A stretch of DNA of 64,000 nucleotides, taken from positions 194,883 to 258,882 of the forward strand of contig NZ_JH725023.1 of the NCBI RefSeq assembly GCF_000278135.1, in the 5' to 3' direction. The DNA comes from Candidatus Bartonella washoeensis Sb944nv. GTDB lineage: Bacteria; Pseudomonadota; Alphaproteobacteria; Rhizobiales; Rhizobiaceae. Numbering within the stretch: position 1 is the stretch's first letter; each line of letters opens with the position of its first letter. The notes beneath the pieces were generated by a model. That model saw nothing but the letters and a program-made list of their open reading frames with translations, made no database searches and had not been told where the DNA came from. This document shows, one piece after another, positions 1-9,429 of the stretch. The position numbers and the translations under genes are program-made.

Positions 1-1
1 T

Positions 2-697
2 ATGAGAAAAAAACAAGCTAAACCAGTAAAAGCAGAACAGCTTAACACTTATTACGAAGAAAGCAGAGGCCTAGAACGTGAGCTCATCAATGAATTTATC
101 AAATCGCGCAAAACAGCGTGGCGCGTAGCTGGCGTTGTTGGTATTTTTGGATTATTTGGCATGATGTGCGGGATTGTTGGCTTTTCCCAACCTGCTCCCA
201 CTCCCTTGGTATTACGCGTTGATAACACAACTGGCGCAGTCGATGTTATCTCTGTGATGCGTGAGCACGAAACCAGTTATGGCGAAGTTGTGGACAGATA
301 CTGGCTTAATCAATATGTCCTTAACCGCGAAGCCTATGACTACGACACCATTCAGCTGAACTACGATACTGCAGCGCTTTTAAGCGCCCCGACTGTTCAA
401 CAGGAATTTTATAAGATCTATGAGGGTGAACATGCACGTGATAAAGTACTTTCCAACAAAGCACGCATTACAGTTAAAGTGCGCTCAATTCAACCAAATG
501 GACATGGTCAAGCGACCGTGCGTTTTACGACGCAACAATATGACAGCAATGGCACGGTTGGGCCAAAACAACACCAAATTGCTACAATTGGCTACACTTA
601 TGTTGGGGCCCCAATGAAATCATCTGATCGATTGCTTAACCCCCTTGGTTTTCAAGTCACAAGCTACCGTGCTGACCAAGAAATACTTTTTGAATAA
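2..697 (+). CDS. trwG: Trw type IV secretion protein TrwG (VirB8 family)
   Basis: This is the bitopic inner-membrane VirB8-type core component of a Trw/R388-like type IV secretion system. The protein has 231 residues: a basic cytoplasmic N-terminus, one membrane segment at about residues 41-62, and a periplasmic VirB8 domain. I recognise it as very close to plasmid R388 TrwG, for example the GFSQPAP and NPLGFQVTSYRAD stretches. The ATG lies at the window edge, so its ribosome binding site is outside. It is followed by trwF, trwE and trwD, the usual order. In Bartonella the Trw apparatus serves host erythrocyte interaction (family knowledge). The gene appears intact. Confidence 0.93.
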   Translation: MRKKQAKPVKAEQLNTYYEESRGLERELINEFIKSRKTAWRVAGVVGIFGLFGMMCGIVGFSQPAPTPLVLRVDNTTGAVDVISVMREHETSYGEVVDRYWLNQYVLNREAYDYDTIQLNYDTAALLSAPTVQQEFYKIYEGEHARDKVLSNKARITVKVRSIQPNGHGQATVRFTTQQYDSNGTVGPKQHQIATIGYTYVGAPMKSSDRLLNPLGFQVTSYRADQEILFE

Positions 698-715
698 TTG
701 AGGGATTGATTTATT

Positions 716-1522
716 ATGAAAAAACTTGTGTTCGTTGCCTTACTGTCATCGTTTTCCTCACTTTATACGATGCCTGTGCAGGCGCTTAAAACCCCATCCA
801 ATTCACAATATGATCATCGCATTCGCTATGTGACATATAATGAAGCTGATGTGGTTCAGATTGAAACCGTTCTTGGTGTAGCAACACATATCATCCTTGA
901 AGAAGGTGAACATTATATCACCCATGCCTTTGGTGATTCTGAGGCTTATGCCTTTGCCCATAAAGGACGTCATATTTTTATTAAACCTAAAGCAGAACTT
1001 GCCAATACAAATCTCATCGTTGTTACCGATAAGCGTAGCTACAAGTTCCGACTACAGTTTCGCAATGACCGTGCAGGGTCTACCTACGAGTTAGCTTTCC
1101 ATTATCCCGATACAAATGCCCAAAATTTAGATGAAAAAAAGCAACACCTTGCTATTGAACGTGGTTTTCACCAAGCTATGAACGGTTATAACTTGAACTA
1201 CACCATGAGTGGCAATCAAGATATAGCTCCTATAAATGCTTGGGATAATGGACGTATTACCTATTTCAAATTTCCTGCCAACATGGATATGCCATCAATT
1301 TACGTGGTTGATGCCGAAGGCAACGAAAGCTTGATACCACGTACTGTTGTAGGCAATTCCAATGATATTGTCGCTGTTCATAAAGTCAACCCTAAGTGGA
1401 TCATACGCCTCGGCAAGCGTGCTTTGGCTATTTTCAACGAAGCTTATGACCCCAGTGGTATACCAAACACAACCAAAACAATATCCTCGGTGGTTCATCG
1501 CATCAATAAAGGAGGTAAATGA
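716..1522 (+). CDS. trwF: Trw type IV secretion protein TrwF (VirB9 family)
   Basis: This is the VirB9-type protein of the outer-membrane core complex, working with TrwE/VirB10 and the VirB7-type lipoprotein. The product has 268 residues with a Sec signal peptide (basic KK, hydrophobic stretch, likely cleavage after about residue 23, VQA). The conserved VirB9 signature with an aromatic/IFIKPKAELANTNL-type beta strand follows near residues 85-105, and the C-terminal domain ends in a YDP motif. It lies 18 bp after trwG. Its stop codon overlaps the trwE start, which indicates translational coupling. The gene looks intact. Confidence 0.92.
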   Translation: MKKLVFVALLSSFSSLYTMPVQALKTPSNSQYDHRIRYVTYNEADVVQIETVLGVATHIILEEGEHYITHAFGDSEAYAFAHKGRHIFIKPKAELANTNLIVVTDKRSYKFRLQFRNDRAGSTYELAFHYPDTNAQNLDEKKQHLAIERGFHQAMNGYNLNYTMSGNQDIAPINAWDNGRITYFKFPANMDMPSIYVVDAEGNESLIPRTVVGNSNDIVAVHKVNPKWIIRLGKRALAIFNEAYDPSGIPNTTKTISSVVHRINKGGK

Positions 1523-2688
1523 TGTTCAGCAATAAGAAAGGAGATGAAATCAACACAGATGTACAATTCAACTATACCGATCAAAAACATATTGAAAATG
1601 CCTATGGTAGCTCCGAATTAGGTTCAGAACGCCGTCCAACGGTTCCCGGTGCACGTACATTATTAATAGTAGGACTCATTGTCATAGTAACGATTCCAAT
1701 TGCTCTGTCTTGGAAGGCTTTAAAAATGCGTAATGCCGTAGATGTTGAAGAAGAAAAGCCACAGCAGACAGTAAAACAAATCATACCGAGCTATACTCCT
1801 CGAATCATCGTAGAAGAACCAAAAGTTGTAGAAGAATTAGAAAAACCAACACAGACAGAAGAAAAAACACAGGATATTCCACCAGCTTTAGCTCATCTTC
1901 TTCAAACGGCCATTCCTCCACACTTGATCAAGGACACTGAAGAATTGGCGCGCCAGCGTATGTTTAGTTCAGGTCTTAACAACGGTGAAAGTAGTGACTC
2001 TACAGAGCATTCAAAAAATAATGTATCTGACAGTGGAAATAGTGGTGCATTATTCGATCAGCTACAGCCTGTACGATTAGGTCAATCCCATGCTGTTCAA
2101 CTCCGTAACCGTGATTTATTGATTACGCAGGGGACACAGATAGATTGCACATTGGAAACAAAGATCATCACATCACAACCAGGAATGACAACATGTCATT
2201 TAACACGTGATGTCTATTCTACAAGCGGTCGCGTTGTTTTGCTGGATCGTGGTTCTAAAGTCGTTGGTTTCTACCAAAGTGGCATACAACAAGGACAAAC
2301 ACGCGTTTTCGTGCAATGGTTGCGTATTGAAACACCTTCAGGTGTTATCGTCAACCTTGACTCACCTGGCACTGGTCCCCTTGGTGAAGCCGGTATCGGT
2401 GGTTGGATAGATAGTCATTTTTGGCAACGATTCGGTGGCGCAATTATGGTGAGCATAATTGGTGATTTGGGAGAATGGGTGAAAGGCAAAATAGGTCAAG
2501 GAAATAAGGAAAATAAGGAAAACTCACAATCTCAAAATACGCATGGTGCTGAATCGGTAGTTACCGAAGTCCTTCAAAACTCTATTAACATTACACCAAC
2601 ACTTTATAAAAACCAAGGCGAGCGAGTGAATATTTTCGTTGCTCGAGATCTGGATTTCAGCAATGTCTATAGCCTCGTTACACGTTAA
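1519..2688 (+). CDS. trwE: Trw type IV secretion protein TrwE (VirB10 family)
   Basis: This is the VirB10-type energy-sensing channel protein that spans both membranes. It has 389 residues: a cytoplasmic N-terminus, a membrane segment at about residues 46-66, a Pro/Glu-rich periplasmic linker (about 75-125), and a C-terminal TrbI/VirB10 beta-barrel domain containing the GTQIDCTLETKI region and an amphipathic antenna segment after GGWIDSHFWQRFGG. Two adjacent ATG codons (1519 and 1522) follow a perfect GGAGG; the second has better spacing, so the start may be one codon later. The gene overlaps trwF at its 5' end and trwD at its 3' end. Confidence 0.92.
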   Translation: MMFSNKKGDEINTDVQFNYTDQKHIENAYGSSELGSERRPTVPGARTLLIVGLIVIVTIPIALSWKALKMRNAVDVEEEKPQQTVKQIIPSYTPRIIVEEPKVVEELEKPTQTEEKTQDIPPALAHLLQTAIPPHLIKDTEELARQRMFSSGLNNGESSDSTEHSKNNVSDSGNSGALFDQLQPVRLGQSHAVQLRNRDLLITQGTQIDCTLETKIITSQPGMTTCHLTRDVYSTSGRVVLLDRGSKVVGFYQSGIQQGQTRVFVQWLRIETPSGVIVNLDSPGTGPLGEAGIGGWIDSHFWQRFGGAIMVSIIGDLGEWVKGKIGQGNKENKENSQSQNTHGAESVVTEVLQNSINITPTLYKNQGERVNIFVARDLDFSNVYSLVTR

Positions 2689-3724
2689 TCAAATACAGAA
2701 AGATCAAGCAGTTGCACAACTTTTGCAGCCGCTTGATCATTTCTTAAAAGATCCAAAAATCACTGAGTTATCGATCTGTCGTCCCTGTGAAGTGTGGACA
2801 AAAAGTTTTGAGGGTTGGCAGATGCATAGTGCACCAGAGTTAACAAGCTCTTTTTTGCAGACACTTATCACAGCCATTATCGTTTATAATGGTATGGCTC
2901 CTAAAAGTATTAATTATGTATTGTTACCCGGAGGGCAGCGCGGTACAATTATACAAACACCAGCTGTCATCGATGGCGGCATATCCTTTATGATTCGTAA
3001 GCATTCTCTCACGGTTAAGACACTAGAAGAGCTCAATGAAGAAGGTGCGTTTCATGATTTTATCGATGTTAGTTTCAATAAGCCTTCAGAGAAAGAAGCG
3101 AATAACTTCCTATCGAAACAGGATTTCACACGATTAGAGCCATTTGAAATTGAACTTCTGCAATTCAAGCGTGACAGAAAAATTCTTGAATTTTTAAAAA
3201 AATGCGTACTTTATAAACGCAACATCATTATTGCAGGCAAAACAGGATCAGGTAAAACGACATTTGCCCGTTCTTTAATCGAAAAGGTACCTGTAGAAGA
3301 GCGTATTATTACGATTGAAGACGTTCATGAGCTTTTTTTACCAAATCATCCTAACCATGTACATATGCTGTATGGTGATGACGTGGGCCGTGTTTCAGCT
3401 GATGAATGTTTAGATGCGTGTATGCGCCAATCGCCTGACCGCATTTTTCTCGCTGAATTGCGTGGCAATGAAGCGTGGGAATATCTCAATTCGTTAAACA
3501 CTGGCCATCCTGGATCAGTTACCACAACACATGCCAACAATGCTTTGCAAACATTCGAACGATGTGCCACATTAATCAAAAGATCAGAAGTTGGCCGCCA
3601 ACTTGATATAGAAATGATAAAGATTGTACTCTACACCACAGTTGATGCAGTGTTTTTTATCAAAGATCGAAAGCTTTCTGAAGTTTTTTACGATCCGATT
3701 TTTTCTAAATCGAAAATGGGTTAA
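2663..3724 (+). CDS. trwD: Trw type IV secretion ATPase TrwD (VirB11 family)
   Basis: This is the hexameric cytoplasmic traffic ATPase of the VirB11/GspE family that powers assembly and substrate passage. The chosen ATG gives 353 residues; an in-frame TTG at 2639 is possible but less likely. The Walker A motif GKTGSGKTT lies near residue 192, an Asp box (TIEDVHEL) follows, Walker B FLAELRG is near 260, and the His box GSVTTTHANN near 280. It overlaps the trwE end by 26 bp and is the last gene of the operon. A strong terminator follows, so no VirD4/TrwB coupling-protein gene is co-transcribed. Confidence 0.93.
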   Translation: MSIASLHVNQIQKDQAVAQLLQPLDHFLKDPKITELSICRPCEVWTKSFEGWQMHSAPELTSSFLQTLITAIIVYNGMAPKSINYVLLPGGQRGTIIQTPAVIDGGISFMIRKHSLTVKTLEELNEEGAFHDFIDVSFNKPSEKEANNFLSKQDFTRLEPFEIELLQFKRDRKILEFLKKCVLYKRNIIIAGKTGSGKTTFARSLIEKVPVEERIITIEDVHELFLPNHPNHVHMLYGDDVGRVSADECLDACMRQSPDRIFLAELRGNEAWEYLNSLNTGHPGSVTTTHANNALQTFERCATLIKRSEVGRQLDIEMIKIVLYTTVDAVFFIKDRKLSEVFYDPIFSKSKMG

Positions 3725-3778
3725 GTGAGGCTCTTCTCTTAAGTGCCGGTAATCTCGATATATATCGCGCATTCAATA

Positions 3779-3812
3779 ACAGCCGTGAAAATTTGTCACG
3801 GCTGTTTTCTTT
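3779..3812 (+). terminator. Rho-independent terminator of the trw operon
   Basis: A perfect 10-bp stem (ACAGCCGTGA at 3779-3788 pairing with TCACGGCTGT at 3796-3805) encloses a 7-nt loop and is followed by TTTCTTT. It lies 54 bp after the trwD stop and marks the end of the trw transcription unit. Confidence 0.88.
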
Positions 3813-4732
3813 AATCCAACCTTTTAAAAAACACACTCCCTATCCCAGCTATACTTCTTTGCTATATTGTTAGTGTTCTTGTAATATAAAAATAAAAGAA
3901 AAATGATACAAAATCCCATAGAAAAACTGAGTCGTGCATAAAACTCCCTTTGTTTTTGTATTCCATCACCTTCAATAAATTCTTGTAGCACGTATTTGAA
4001 AAAAGTATGTATTTTACCGATTTATACCGAAAGTGAAAAATGACTATAGAATAAACATTCTTAGAAGAAGAAGCTTGCACCTCACACCTCATTCCCCTTT
4101 ATGAAATTAAGGCTACTTAACAACTCTAAACAATCATCATCAAGGCAATGGCTTAGAACGTCTTTTTAAATACTTTCCCAGCAAGTATCATTTGATAAAT
4201 GGCGGAATATTAATCGTATTCAAAAGCAATCATCAAATTGATATAGATAATTGTATGTAAAGTTGTTCACTTGAATAGACTATTTTTCGCCGCTTTTTGA
4301 ATAAAGGCTTTATCGTAATGCAGAATTTTGGAAATTATAAATGTTACCCTTATTAACTTCGATGACATTATTAAAACGGCCTGTGATATTGACCTAAGCT
4401 TTTTAGTCGCTCATTATCATGAACTTCAGGGCTATAGTATTAGACATCAAAGAAGAAACAAAACACAAAATTATTGCGATCTTATACTGAAATAACAGAA
4501 TTTATACCGATCACGACCATATTTTTGATCGTGTAAAAGATTATAACTCTTATTGAAGTGCTTTTAAAAGCGCCATTTGTTAAACTTAAAAAAGCCATTC
4601 GAATTTTTAATTACATCTAAACCATCTTTTTTCTAATAAAGTGCTATGTATATACATAATACAATACTAACTTTACTTGTAATTAAACAAAAAGGAATGT
4701 TAAAAAAATCTGAATACCCTTAAGCTATAAAT
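3813..4732. other. Gene-poor accessory region after trw
   Basis: I see no convincing intact gene here. A short open stretch on the plus strand, about 4337-4495 (NFDDIIKTACDIDLSF, then a stop), has no plausible start or ribosome binding site and looks like a gene remnant. A 76-codon minus-strand frame at 3862-4092 is low complexity and lacks a ribosome binding site. The DNA is very AT-rich with frequent stops in all frames, in keeping with decayed accessory DNA beside the Trw locus. Confidence 0.5.
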
Positions 4733-4948
4733 ATGACTTTCAGTCATGACAGAATAAATTATAAAAGAAAGCCCAGAAAAACCATCCAATCACTTGGAGA
4801 ATATCTATGTAATATGATTATAAAAGAAAACCATGGTGAATTGTCTCTTGAAAAATCATTCTATACATTACTGAATGTAGCATTTGAATCAGCTTCTCGA
4901 ACATCAAATGAAAAAATAAATGATGAAGATTTTTTTGATAAAAATTAA
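4733..4948 (+). CDS. Small hypothetical protein (71 aa)
   Basis: I do not recognise this protein. It is 71 residues, basic at the N-terminus (RINYKRKPRK) and acidic at the C-terminus, with no signal peptide or membrane segment; the middle (about 16-55) is probably helical. The ribosome binding site is poor, and an in-frame stop four codons upstream fixes the earliest start. A start at the internal ATG near 4814, preceded by GGAG, is possible. The main support for a real gene is the well-formed terminator immediately after its stop. It lies alone between the trw operon and the eexN-like gene. Confidence 0.42.
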   Translation: MTFSHDRINYKRKPRKTIQSLGEYLCNMIIKENHGELSLEKSFYTLLNVAFESASRTSNEKINDEDFFDKN

Positions 4949-4950
4949 AA

Positions 4951-4995
4951 AGAAGCTACTATTTGTTTTTTTGAGAACAGTAGCCTCTTTCTTTG
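4951..4995 (+). terminator. Rho-independent terminator after the 71-aa gene
   Basis: AGAAGCTACT (4951-4960) pairs with AGTAGCCTCT (4979-4988) with one mismatch and a T-rich loop, followed by TTCTTTG. It begins two bases after the stop codon of the small upstream gene. Confidence 0.65.
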
Positions 4996-5036
4996 AGAAT
5001 TTATATATCACACTTTATTATCTAACAATGCATTAG

Positions 5037-5270
5037 TTAGAATGCATGTCCTGGATCTTTATGAACAGGTTTTTGCGAGAAAAACATTTCAGTATCTGCT
5101 TGTAGTATATTTTGACAATTTTTAGATGACTGAACAGCGTTCCCAAAGAAACATTTCTTCCCCCATTCTTCTCTCAATTTCTCATCCTTCTTAAGTTCTT
5201 CTACGCTATATATTTTTTCACAACCAGCTACGAATAACACCGCGGTGCATAATAAAATAAATTTTTTCAC
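5037..5270 (-). CDS. EexN-like entry-exclusion lipoprotein
   Basis: This small lipoprotein (77 aa) resembles the EexN family, which blocks redundant conjugative entry into cells already carrying a related plasmid. It has a lipoprotein signal with lipobox VAGC and Cys17, then the family-like YSVEELKKDEKLREEWGKKC region and a second conserved Cys pair around SSKNCQN. Translation starts at GTG behind a good GAGGGG sequence. In IncN/IncW plasmids eex genes lie inside the mating-pair operon; here it stands apart, downstream of trwD and on the opposite strand. It is probably a relic of the conjugative ancestry of Trw; whether it still works is unknown. Confidence 0.75.
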   Translation of the reverse strand: MKKFILLCTAVLFVAGCEKIYSVEELKKDEKLREEWGKKCFFGNAVQSSKNCQNILQADTEMFFSQKPVHKDPGHAF

Positions 5271-5390
5271 TTTACCCCTCTTTCAATATCGTATTTGTTA
5301 ATATCCCCCCAAGATGGGATTTTAATTTTTACGCCGTATCAGGATACAGCTTCATTATCGTCATTTTTTTGCTTTTATAATGGAAGGAAT

Positions 5391-5627
5391 TCACGATAAA
5401 CGCCGTACGAGTTTGTCGTAATACACAATAAGAAGGAAAGAGCCAAAACTAAATACAAACAATGAGATTATAAGGTGTACGGCTTCTTTTGTGCATACAG
5501 AGGCTGAAAGCGACACTGAAATAGGAACCATTGTTAATCGAATAAAACTTAGTATCACTCTCATTGAACCATGAAGTTATAAAAGAAAAAGGACGAATCT
5601 CTTTTTGCCTATTTGTATTTTGGTCAT
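5391..5627 (-). pseudogene. Small membrane protein ORF broken by one in-frame TAA
   Basis: A strong AAAGGAGG lies 6 bases before ATG at 5627. The frame runs 78 codons to TGA at 5391-5393 with a single interruption, TAA at codon 17. The rest encodes two hydrophobic segments (around RVILSFIRLTMVPISVSLSA and HLIISLFVFSFGSFLLIVYY) and a basic tail KLVRRLS. Restart at the internal ATG (codon 22) would give a 57-residue membrane peptide. I do not recognise the family. It is co-directional with, and 120 bp upstream of, the eexN-like gene, so the two may once have formed a small operon. Confidence 0.5.
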
Positions 5628-6383
5628 TGATTGCCTCCTTTAATGTTATAGCTATTCTCTATTTATTTTTCTCACCCTTCACTAATCAAAACATACAGAA
5701 AACAATAAAGAACACAAGAATTTCCATAGGGATTTCTTCGTAAAATCTTCAAGATCTGTTTGCTATTCATCGGATGAATATCCAGCTTAACAGAAAATAG
5801 CTTCCTTTGATATTCTTTCATGAAAGCAATTTTCTCCCCTTTGAAGAAAAGAATAGGATTAACTCAAGTTTGATCAGACAACTTTGGTTTCAAAATCTCT
5901 TTGTGTACGAATTTTTCTAAGCCACTTTAAAATTATATTTTTTATTTCGGAAAATAAGTTTACCAAGCATTTTTTTGCTCAAACGAATCGATTAAGCTTC
6001 AAAAGGTAGATGATAGAGACAAAATAACCAAACACTGTAATCTCAACACAACAAAAATTCCTACTTTTCATGGATGAGGGAAGATAAAATCGACGTCCAT
6101 GAAACTCTCATCAAGATGAGGCATAATTTCTATAACAGTTGAATGTGTCTAAGAATGCCATACCACTGAAAATCCTTATCCATATTCAAGATGCATTTCC
6201 TCAATCAGATATTTCTTTATCCAAAATGATTTTTCATCTTTTATGCAGTGACAACTGTATTTTATCCTTATAAAGAGTCAATCAGTTGTTATAGACTAAT
6301 ATCCATATAAAGCCACAAAGAGCATAAAAAGTGCAGAGTTGTAATTTATCGCCCTTACTTTATTCTCGTTAACCGGTAAATTT
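5628..6383. other. Gene-poor region between accessory genes and sdhB
   Basis: No convincing gene is visible. On the minus strand an ATG preceded by GGGGAG opens a 49-codon frame (about 5672-5821) that has no recognised similarity and is probably a fragment. The remainder has stops in every frame. The sdh operon ends at 6384, so its terminator should lie at the right end of this stretch, but no clear hairpin with a T-run was found. Confidence 0.4.
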
Positions 6384-7163
6384 TTAAAGGCGGCGTTCAA
6401 CCATGAGCTTCTTAATCTCAGCAATTGCCTTAGCTGGATTTAAACCCTTTGGACAAGTTTGCGTACAATTCATAATCGTATGGCATCGATAAAGCCGAAA
6501 AGGATCTTCTAAATTATCAAGGCGCTCACCGCACATTTCATCACGAGAATCAGCAATCCAGCGATAAGCTTGGAGCAAAATAGCAGGGCCTAAATAACGA
6601 TCGCCATTCCACCAATAGCTGGGACATGATGTCTGACAACATGCACACAAAATACACTCATAAAGACCATCAATTTTTTGGCGATCGGTGTAACTTTGCA
6701 ACCATTCCTTCGCTGGCTCCGGCGAGACGGTTTGCAACCAAGGTTCAATCACACGATGTTGCGCATAAAAGCGCTTCAAATCAGGAACCAAATCTTTGAC
6801 AACCGGCATAGAAGGAAGAGGATACACTTTTATTGGATGCTTTACATCATCCATACCTTTGGTACAAGCGAGCGTATTTTTCCCATCAATATTCATCGCA
6901 CACGAACCACAGATACCTTCACGACAGGATCGACGAAGAGTTAAAGTTGGATCAATATGATTCTTAATAAACAAAAGTCCATCAAGAATCATTGGACCAC
7001 AAGCTGAACGATCTACATAATAGGTATCAAGATGAGGATTCTCTTCATCATCAGGGGACCAACGGTAAACATGAAATTCCGCAAGTTTTGTAGCCCCTTC
7101 AGGTTTAGGCCAAACTTTTCCAGCTTTAACTTGAGAATTTTTGGGAAGCTTAATTTGTACCAT
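6384..7163 (-). CDS. sdhB: Succinate dehydrogenase iron-sulfur subunit
   Basis: This is the iron-sulfur subunit of respiratory complex II, passing electrons from FAD to ubiquinone. It has 259 residues. The [2Fe-2S] ligands are C80, C85, C88 and C100 (CREGICGSC). The C-terminal ferredoxin-like domain has [11 protein letters not shown] (C170-C180) and [12 protein letters not shown] (C227-C237) for the [4Fe-4S] and [3Fe-4S] clusters. All expected Cys residues are present. It is the last gene of sdhCDAB, 14 bp after sdhA. Confidence 0.97.
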   Translation of the reverse strand: MVQIKLPKNSQVKAGKVWPKPEGATKLAEFHVYRWSPDDEENPHLDTYYVDRSACGPMILDGLLFIKNHIDPTLTLRRSCREGICGSCAMNIDGKNTLACTKGMDDVKHPIKVYPLPSMPVVKDLVPDLKRFYAQHRVIEPWLQTVSPEPAKEWLQSYTDRQKIDGLYECILCACCQTSCPSYWWNGDRYLGPAILLQAYRWIADSRDEMCGERLDNLEDPFRLYRCHTIMNCTQTCPKGLNPAKAIAEIKKLMVERRL

Positions 7164-7177
7164 AATTTCTCCTCCCC

Positions 7178-9019
7178 TTAATAAACACGTTTTTTAGGAG
7201 CAATACGCTTCAAGTCGATACCACCATCTGCTTCAGATGTTAACGGATCAACATGAACGGGCCTATATGACAACGTCACTTTACCACCTTTTGATAAATT
7301 TGAGAGCGTATGATGACGCCAATTTTTATCATCACGCTCTGGATAATCTTCACGAGCATGGGCCCCGCGACTTTCTAAACGCGCTTCTGCCGAATAAACA
7401 GTTGTAATTGCATTGGCCATCAAATTCTCAAGCTCTAATGTTTCAACTAAATCGGAATTCCATATCAATGAACGATCTGTTACTTTGAGATCAGACAATT
7501 CACCCCAGATTTGACTTATCCGTTGACACCCTTGTTGCAAAGACTCCGCTGTACGGAACACAGCAGCATCTTCCTGCATAGTGCGTTGCATTTTTTCACG
7601 CAATACGGCTGTTGGTATTGCTCCCTGAGCAAAGCGTAAACGATCAAACCGTTCCATAATCTCATCAACGGCTGTCTCATTAAGAGGTGGAATCTCAGCA
7701 TCGCGATCAATCACTTCACTTGCACGAATTGCAGCTGCACGCCCAAACACAACAAGATCAATTAATGAATTTGAACCCAAGCGGTTAGCACCATGAACAG
7801 AGGCACATCCAGCCTCTCCCACTGCCATCAAACCTGGTTGAACACGATCAGGCGAATCAGTCGTTGGATTGAGAACTTCCCCGTAGTAATTGGTAGGAAT
7901 ACCGCCCATGTTATAATGAACTGTTGGCAGAATCGGTATAGGTTCCTTTGTCACATCAACACCTGCAAAAATCCGTGCTGATTCAGAAATCCCTGGCAAA
8001 CGCTCATGTAATATAGCAGGATCAATATGGTTGAGAACCAAATGGATATGGTCCTTTTTAGGTCCAACGCCACGTCCTTCACGAATTTCAATCGTTATAC
8101 AACGCGAAACGAGATCACGTGAAGCCAAATCTTTAAAGGAAGGAGCATAACGTTCCATAAAACGTTCACCCTCAGAATTGACCAAATAACCGCCTTCACC
8201 ACGTGCTCCTTCTGTAATTAAGCAACCAGAACCATAAATACCTGTAGGATGAAATTGTACAAATTCCATATCTTGGAGCGGCAATCCAGCACGCGCGATC
8301 ATCCCACCCCCATCACCGGTACACGTATGAGCCGATGTCGCTGAAAAATAAGCACGTCCATATCCACCGGTTGCTAGAACAACCATTTTTGCAGAAAAAC
8401 GGTGGATTGTGCCATCATCAAGATTCCATGCAACAACGCCAGTACACACTCCATCTGTCATGATTAAATCAAGAGCAAAATATTCAATAAAAAACTGTGC
8501 ATTATGCTTTAAACTCTGTCCATAAAGCGTATGCAAAATTGCATGTCCAGTACGATCTGCAGCCGCGCAAGTGCGTTGAACTGGTGGTCCTTCTCCAAAC
8601 TCTGTTGTATGCCCACCAAAAGGTCGTTGATAAATTTTACCTTCTTGCGTACGTGAAAAGGGAACTCCGTAATGTTCTAGCTCATAAACAGCAGCAGGCG
8701 CGTTACGCACCAAATATTCCATTGCATCAGTATCACCCAACCAATCAGAACCTTTTACCGTATCGTACAAATGCCATTGCCAATTGTCAGGCCCCATATT
8801 AGAAAGCGATGCTGCAATACCGCCCTGAGCTGCAACCGTATGCGACCTCGTTGGAAAAACCTTTGTAATACAAGCTGTTTTTAGTCCTTGCTCAGCCATA
8901 CCAAGTGTTGCACGCAACCCTGCACCGCCTGCGCCAACAACAACAACATCAAATTTATGATCTACATAGCGATAAGGGGCATTGCCTGCTCTAGCGCCCA
9001 GAGATGATCCTGTGCTCAT
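7178..9019 (-). CDS. sdhA: Succinate dehydrogenase flavoprotein subunit
   Basis: This is the catalytic flavoprotein of complex II, which oxidises succinate to fumarate. It has 613 residues. The FAD-binding GAGGAGLRA lies near residues 29-37, and the covalent-FAD site [10 protein letters not shown] has His60. The substrate-site stretches HPTGIYG and REGRGVG, and [11 protein letters not shown] near the C-terminal half, are intact. Length is normal for alphaproteobacteria. The gene is tightly spaced after sdhD (6 bp) and before sdhB (14 bp). Confidence 0.97.
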   Translation of the reverse strand: MSTGSSLGARAGNAPYRYVDHKFDVVVVGAGGAGLRATLGMAEQGLKTACITKVFPTRSHTVAAQGGIAASLSNMGPDNWQWHLYDTVKGSDWLGDTDAMEYLVRNAPAAVYELEHYGVPFSRTQEGKIYQRPFGGHTTEFGEGPPVQRTCAAADRTGHAILHTLYGQSLKHNAQFFIEYFALDLIMTDGVCTGVVAWNLDDGTIHRFSAKMVVLATGGYGRAYFSATSAHTCTGDGGGMIARAGLPLQDMEFVQFHPTGIYGSGCLITEGARGEGGYLVNSEGERFMERYAPSFKDLASRDLVSRCITIEIREGRGVGPKKDHIHLVLNHIDPAILHERLPGISESARIFAGVDVTKEPIPILPTVHYNMGGIPTNYYGEVLNPTTDSPDRVQPGLMAVGEAGCASVHGANRLGSNSLIDLVVFGRAAAIRASEVIDRDAEIPPLNETAVDEIMERFDRLRFAQGAIPTAVLREKMQRTMQEDAAVFRTAESLQQGCQRISQIWGELSDLKVTDRSLIWNSDLVETLELENLMANAITTVYSAEARLESRGAHAREDYPERDDKNWRHHTLSNLSKGGKVTLSYRPVHVDPLTSEADGGIDLKRIAPKKRVY

Positions 9020-9025
9020 AATTTT

Positions 9026-9412
9026 TTAAATCCCGAATGCAATTTTTAAAAGAGCAAAAATGATTACACTGCCTATCACAAAACAAAATGAAATATTCAA
9101 CACTAAAAATAATATTCGCACACCTTCACGTCGAATATAATCTTCAATCACAACCTGCATTTCAAGTTTCATATGATAAAGAGCTGAAAAAGTTAATAAT
9201 CCCATTAAAACAGTCACAACAGGATGCGAAAGCCGTGCACGCACGACGCCATAATCCTTTCCAACAAGTGAGAGAATAAGAATAATAAAAAAAATCCAAA
9301 GCGGTAGATTAAGAAAACTTGTCAAACGCTCTAACCAAAAATGCTCTGTTCCCTCATGCGCACTGCCAAGTCCACGCACTTTCCCAAGTTCTGTTCGAAA
9401 ATCTTTTTTCAT
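9026..9412 (-). CDS. sdhD: Succinate dehydrogenase membrane anchor subunit
   Basis: This is the small hydrophobic anchor that, with SdhC, binds ubiquinone and heme b and docks SdhAB to the inner membrane. I chose the ATG at 9412 (128 aa, beginning MKKDFRTELGKVRGLGSAHEG), preceded by GAGAGG, because it matches the usual SdhD N-terminus. A longer frame from 9499 would overlap sdhC. Three membrane helices are visible (about 33-52, 60-80, 100-125), with the conserved HMKLEMQVVIEDY segment following the second. Confidence 0.93.
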   Translation of the reverse strand: MKKDFRTELGKVRGLGSAHEGTEHFWLERLTSFLNLPLWIFFIILILSLVGKDYGVVRARLSHPVVTVLMGLLTFSALYHMKLEMQVVIEDYIRREGVRILFLVLNISFCFVIGSVIIFALLKIAFGI

Positions 9413-9429
9413 ACCTCTCTGCACCCCAA

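Noticed and set aside
3862-4092. A 76-codon minus-strand frame after the trw terminator
   Set aside because: Composition is dominated by Phe/Tyr/Ser from AT-rich DNA and there is no ribosome binding site.
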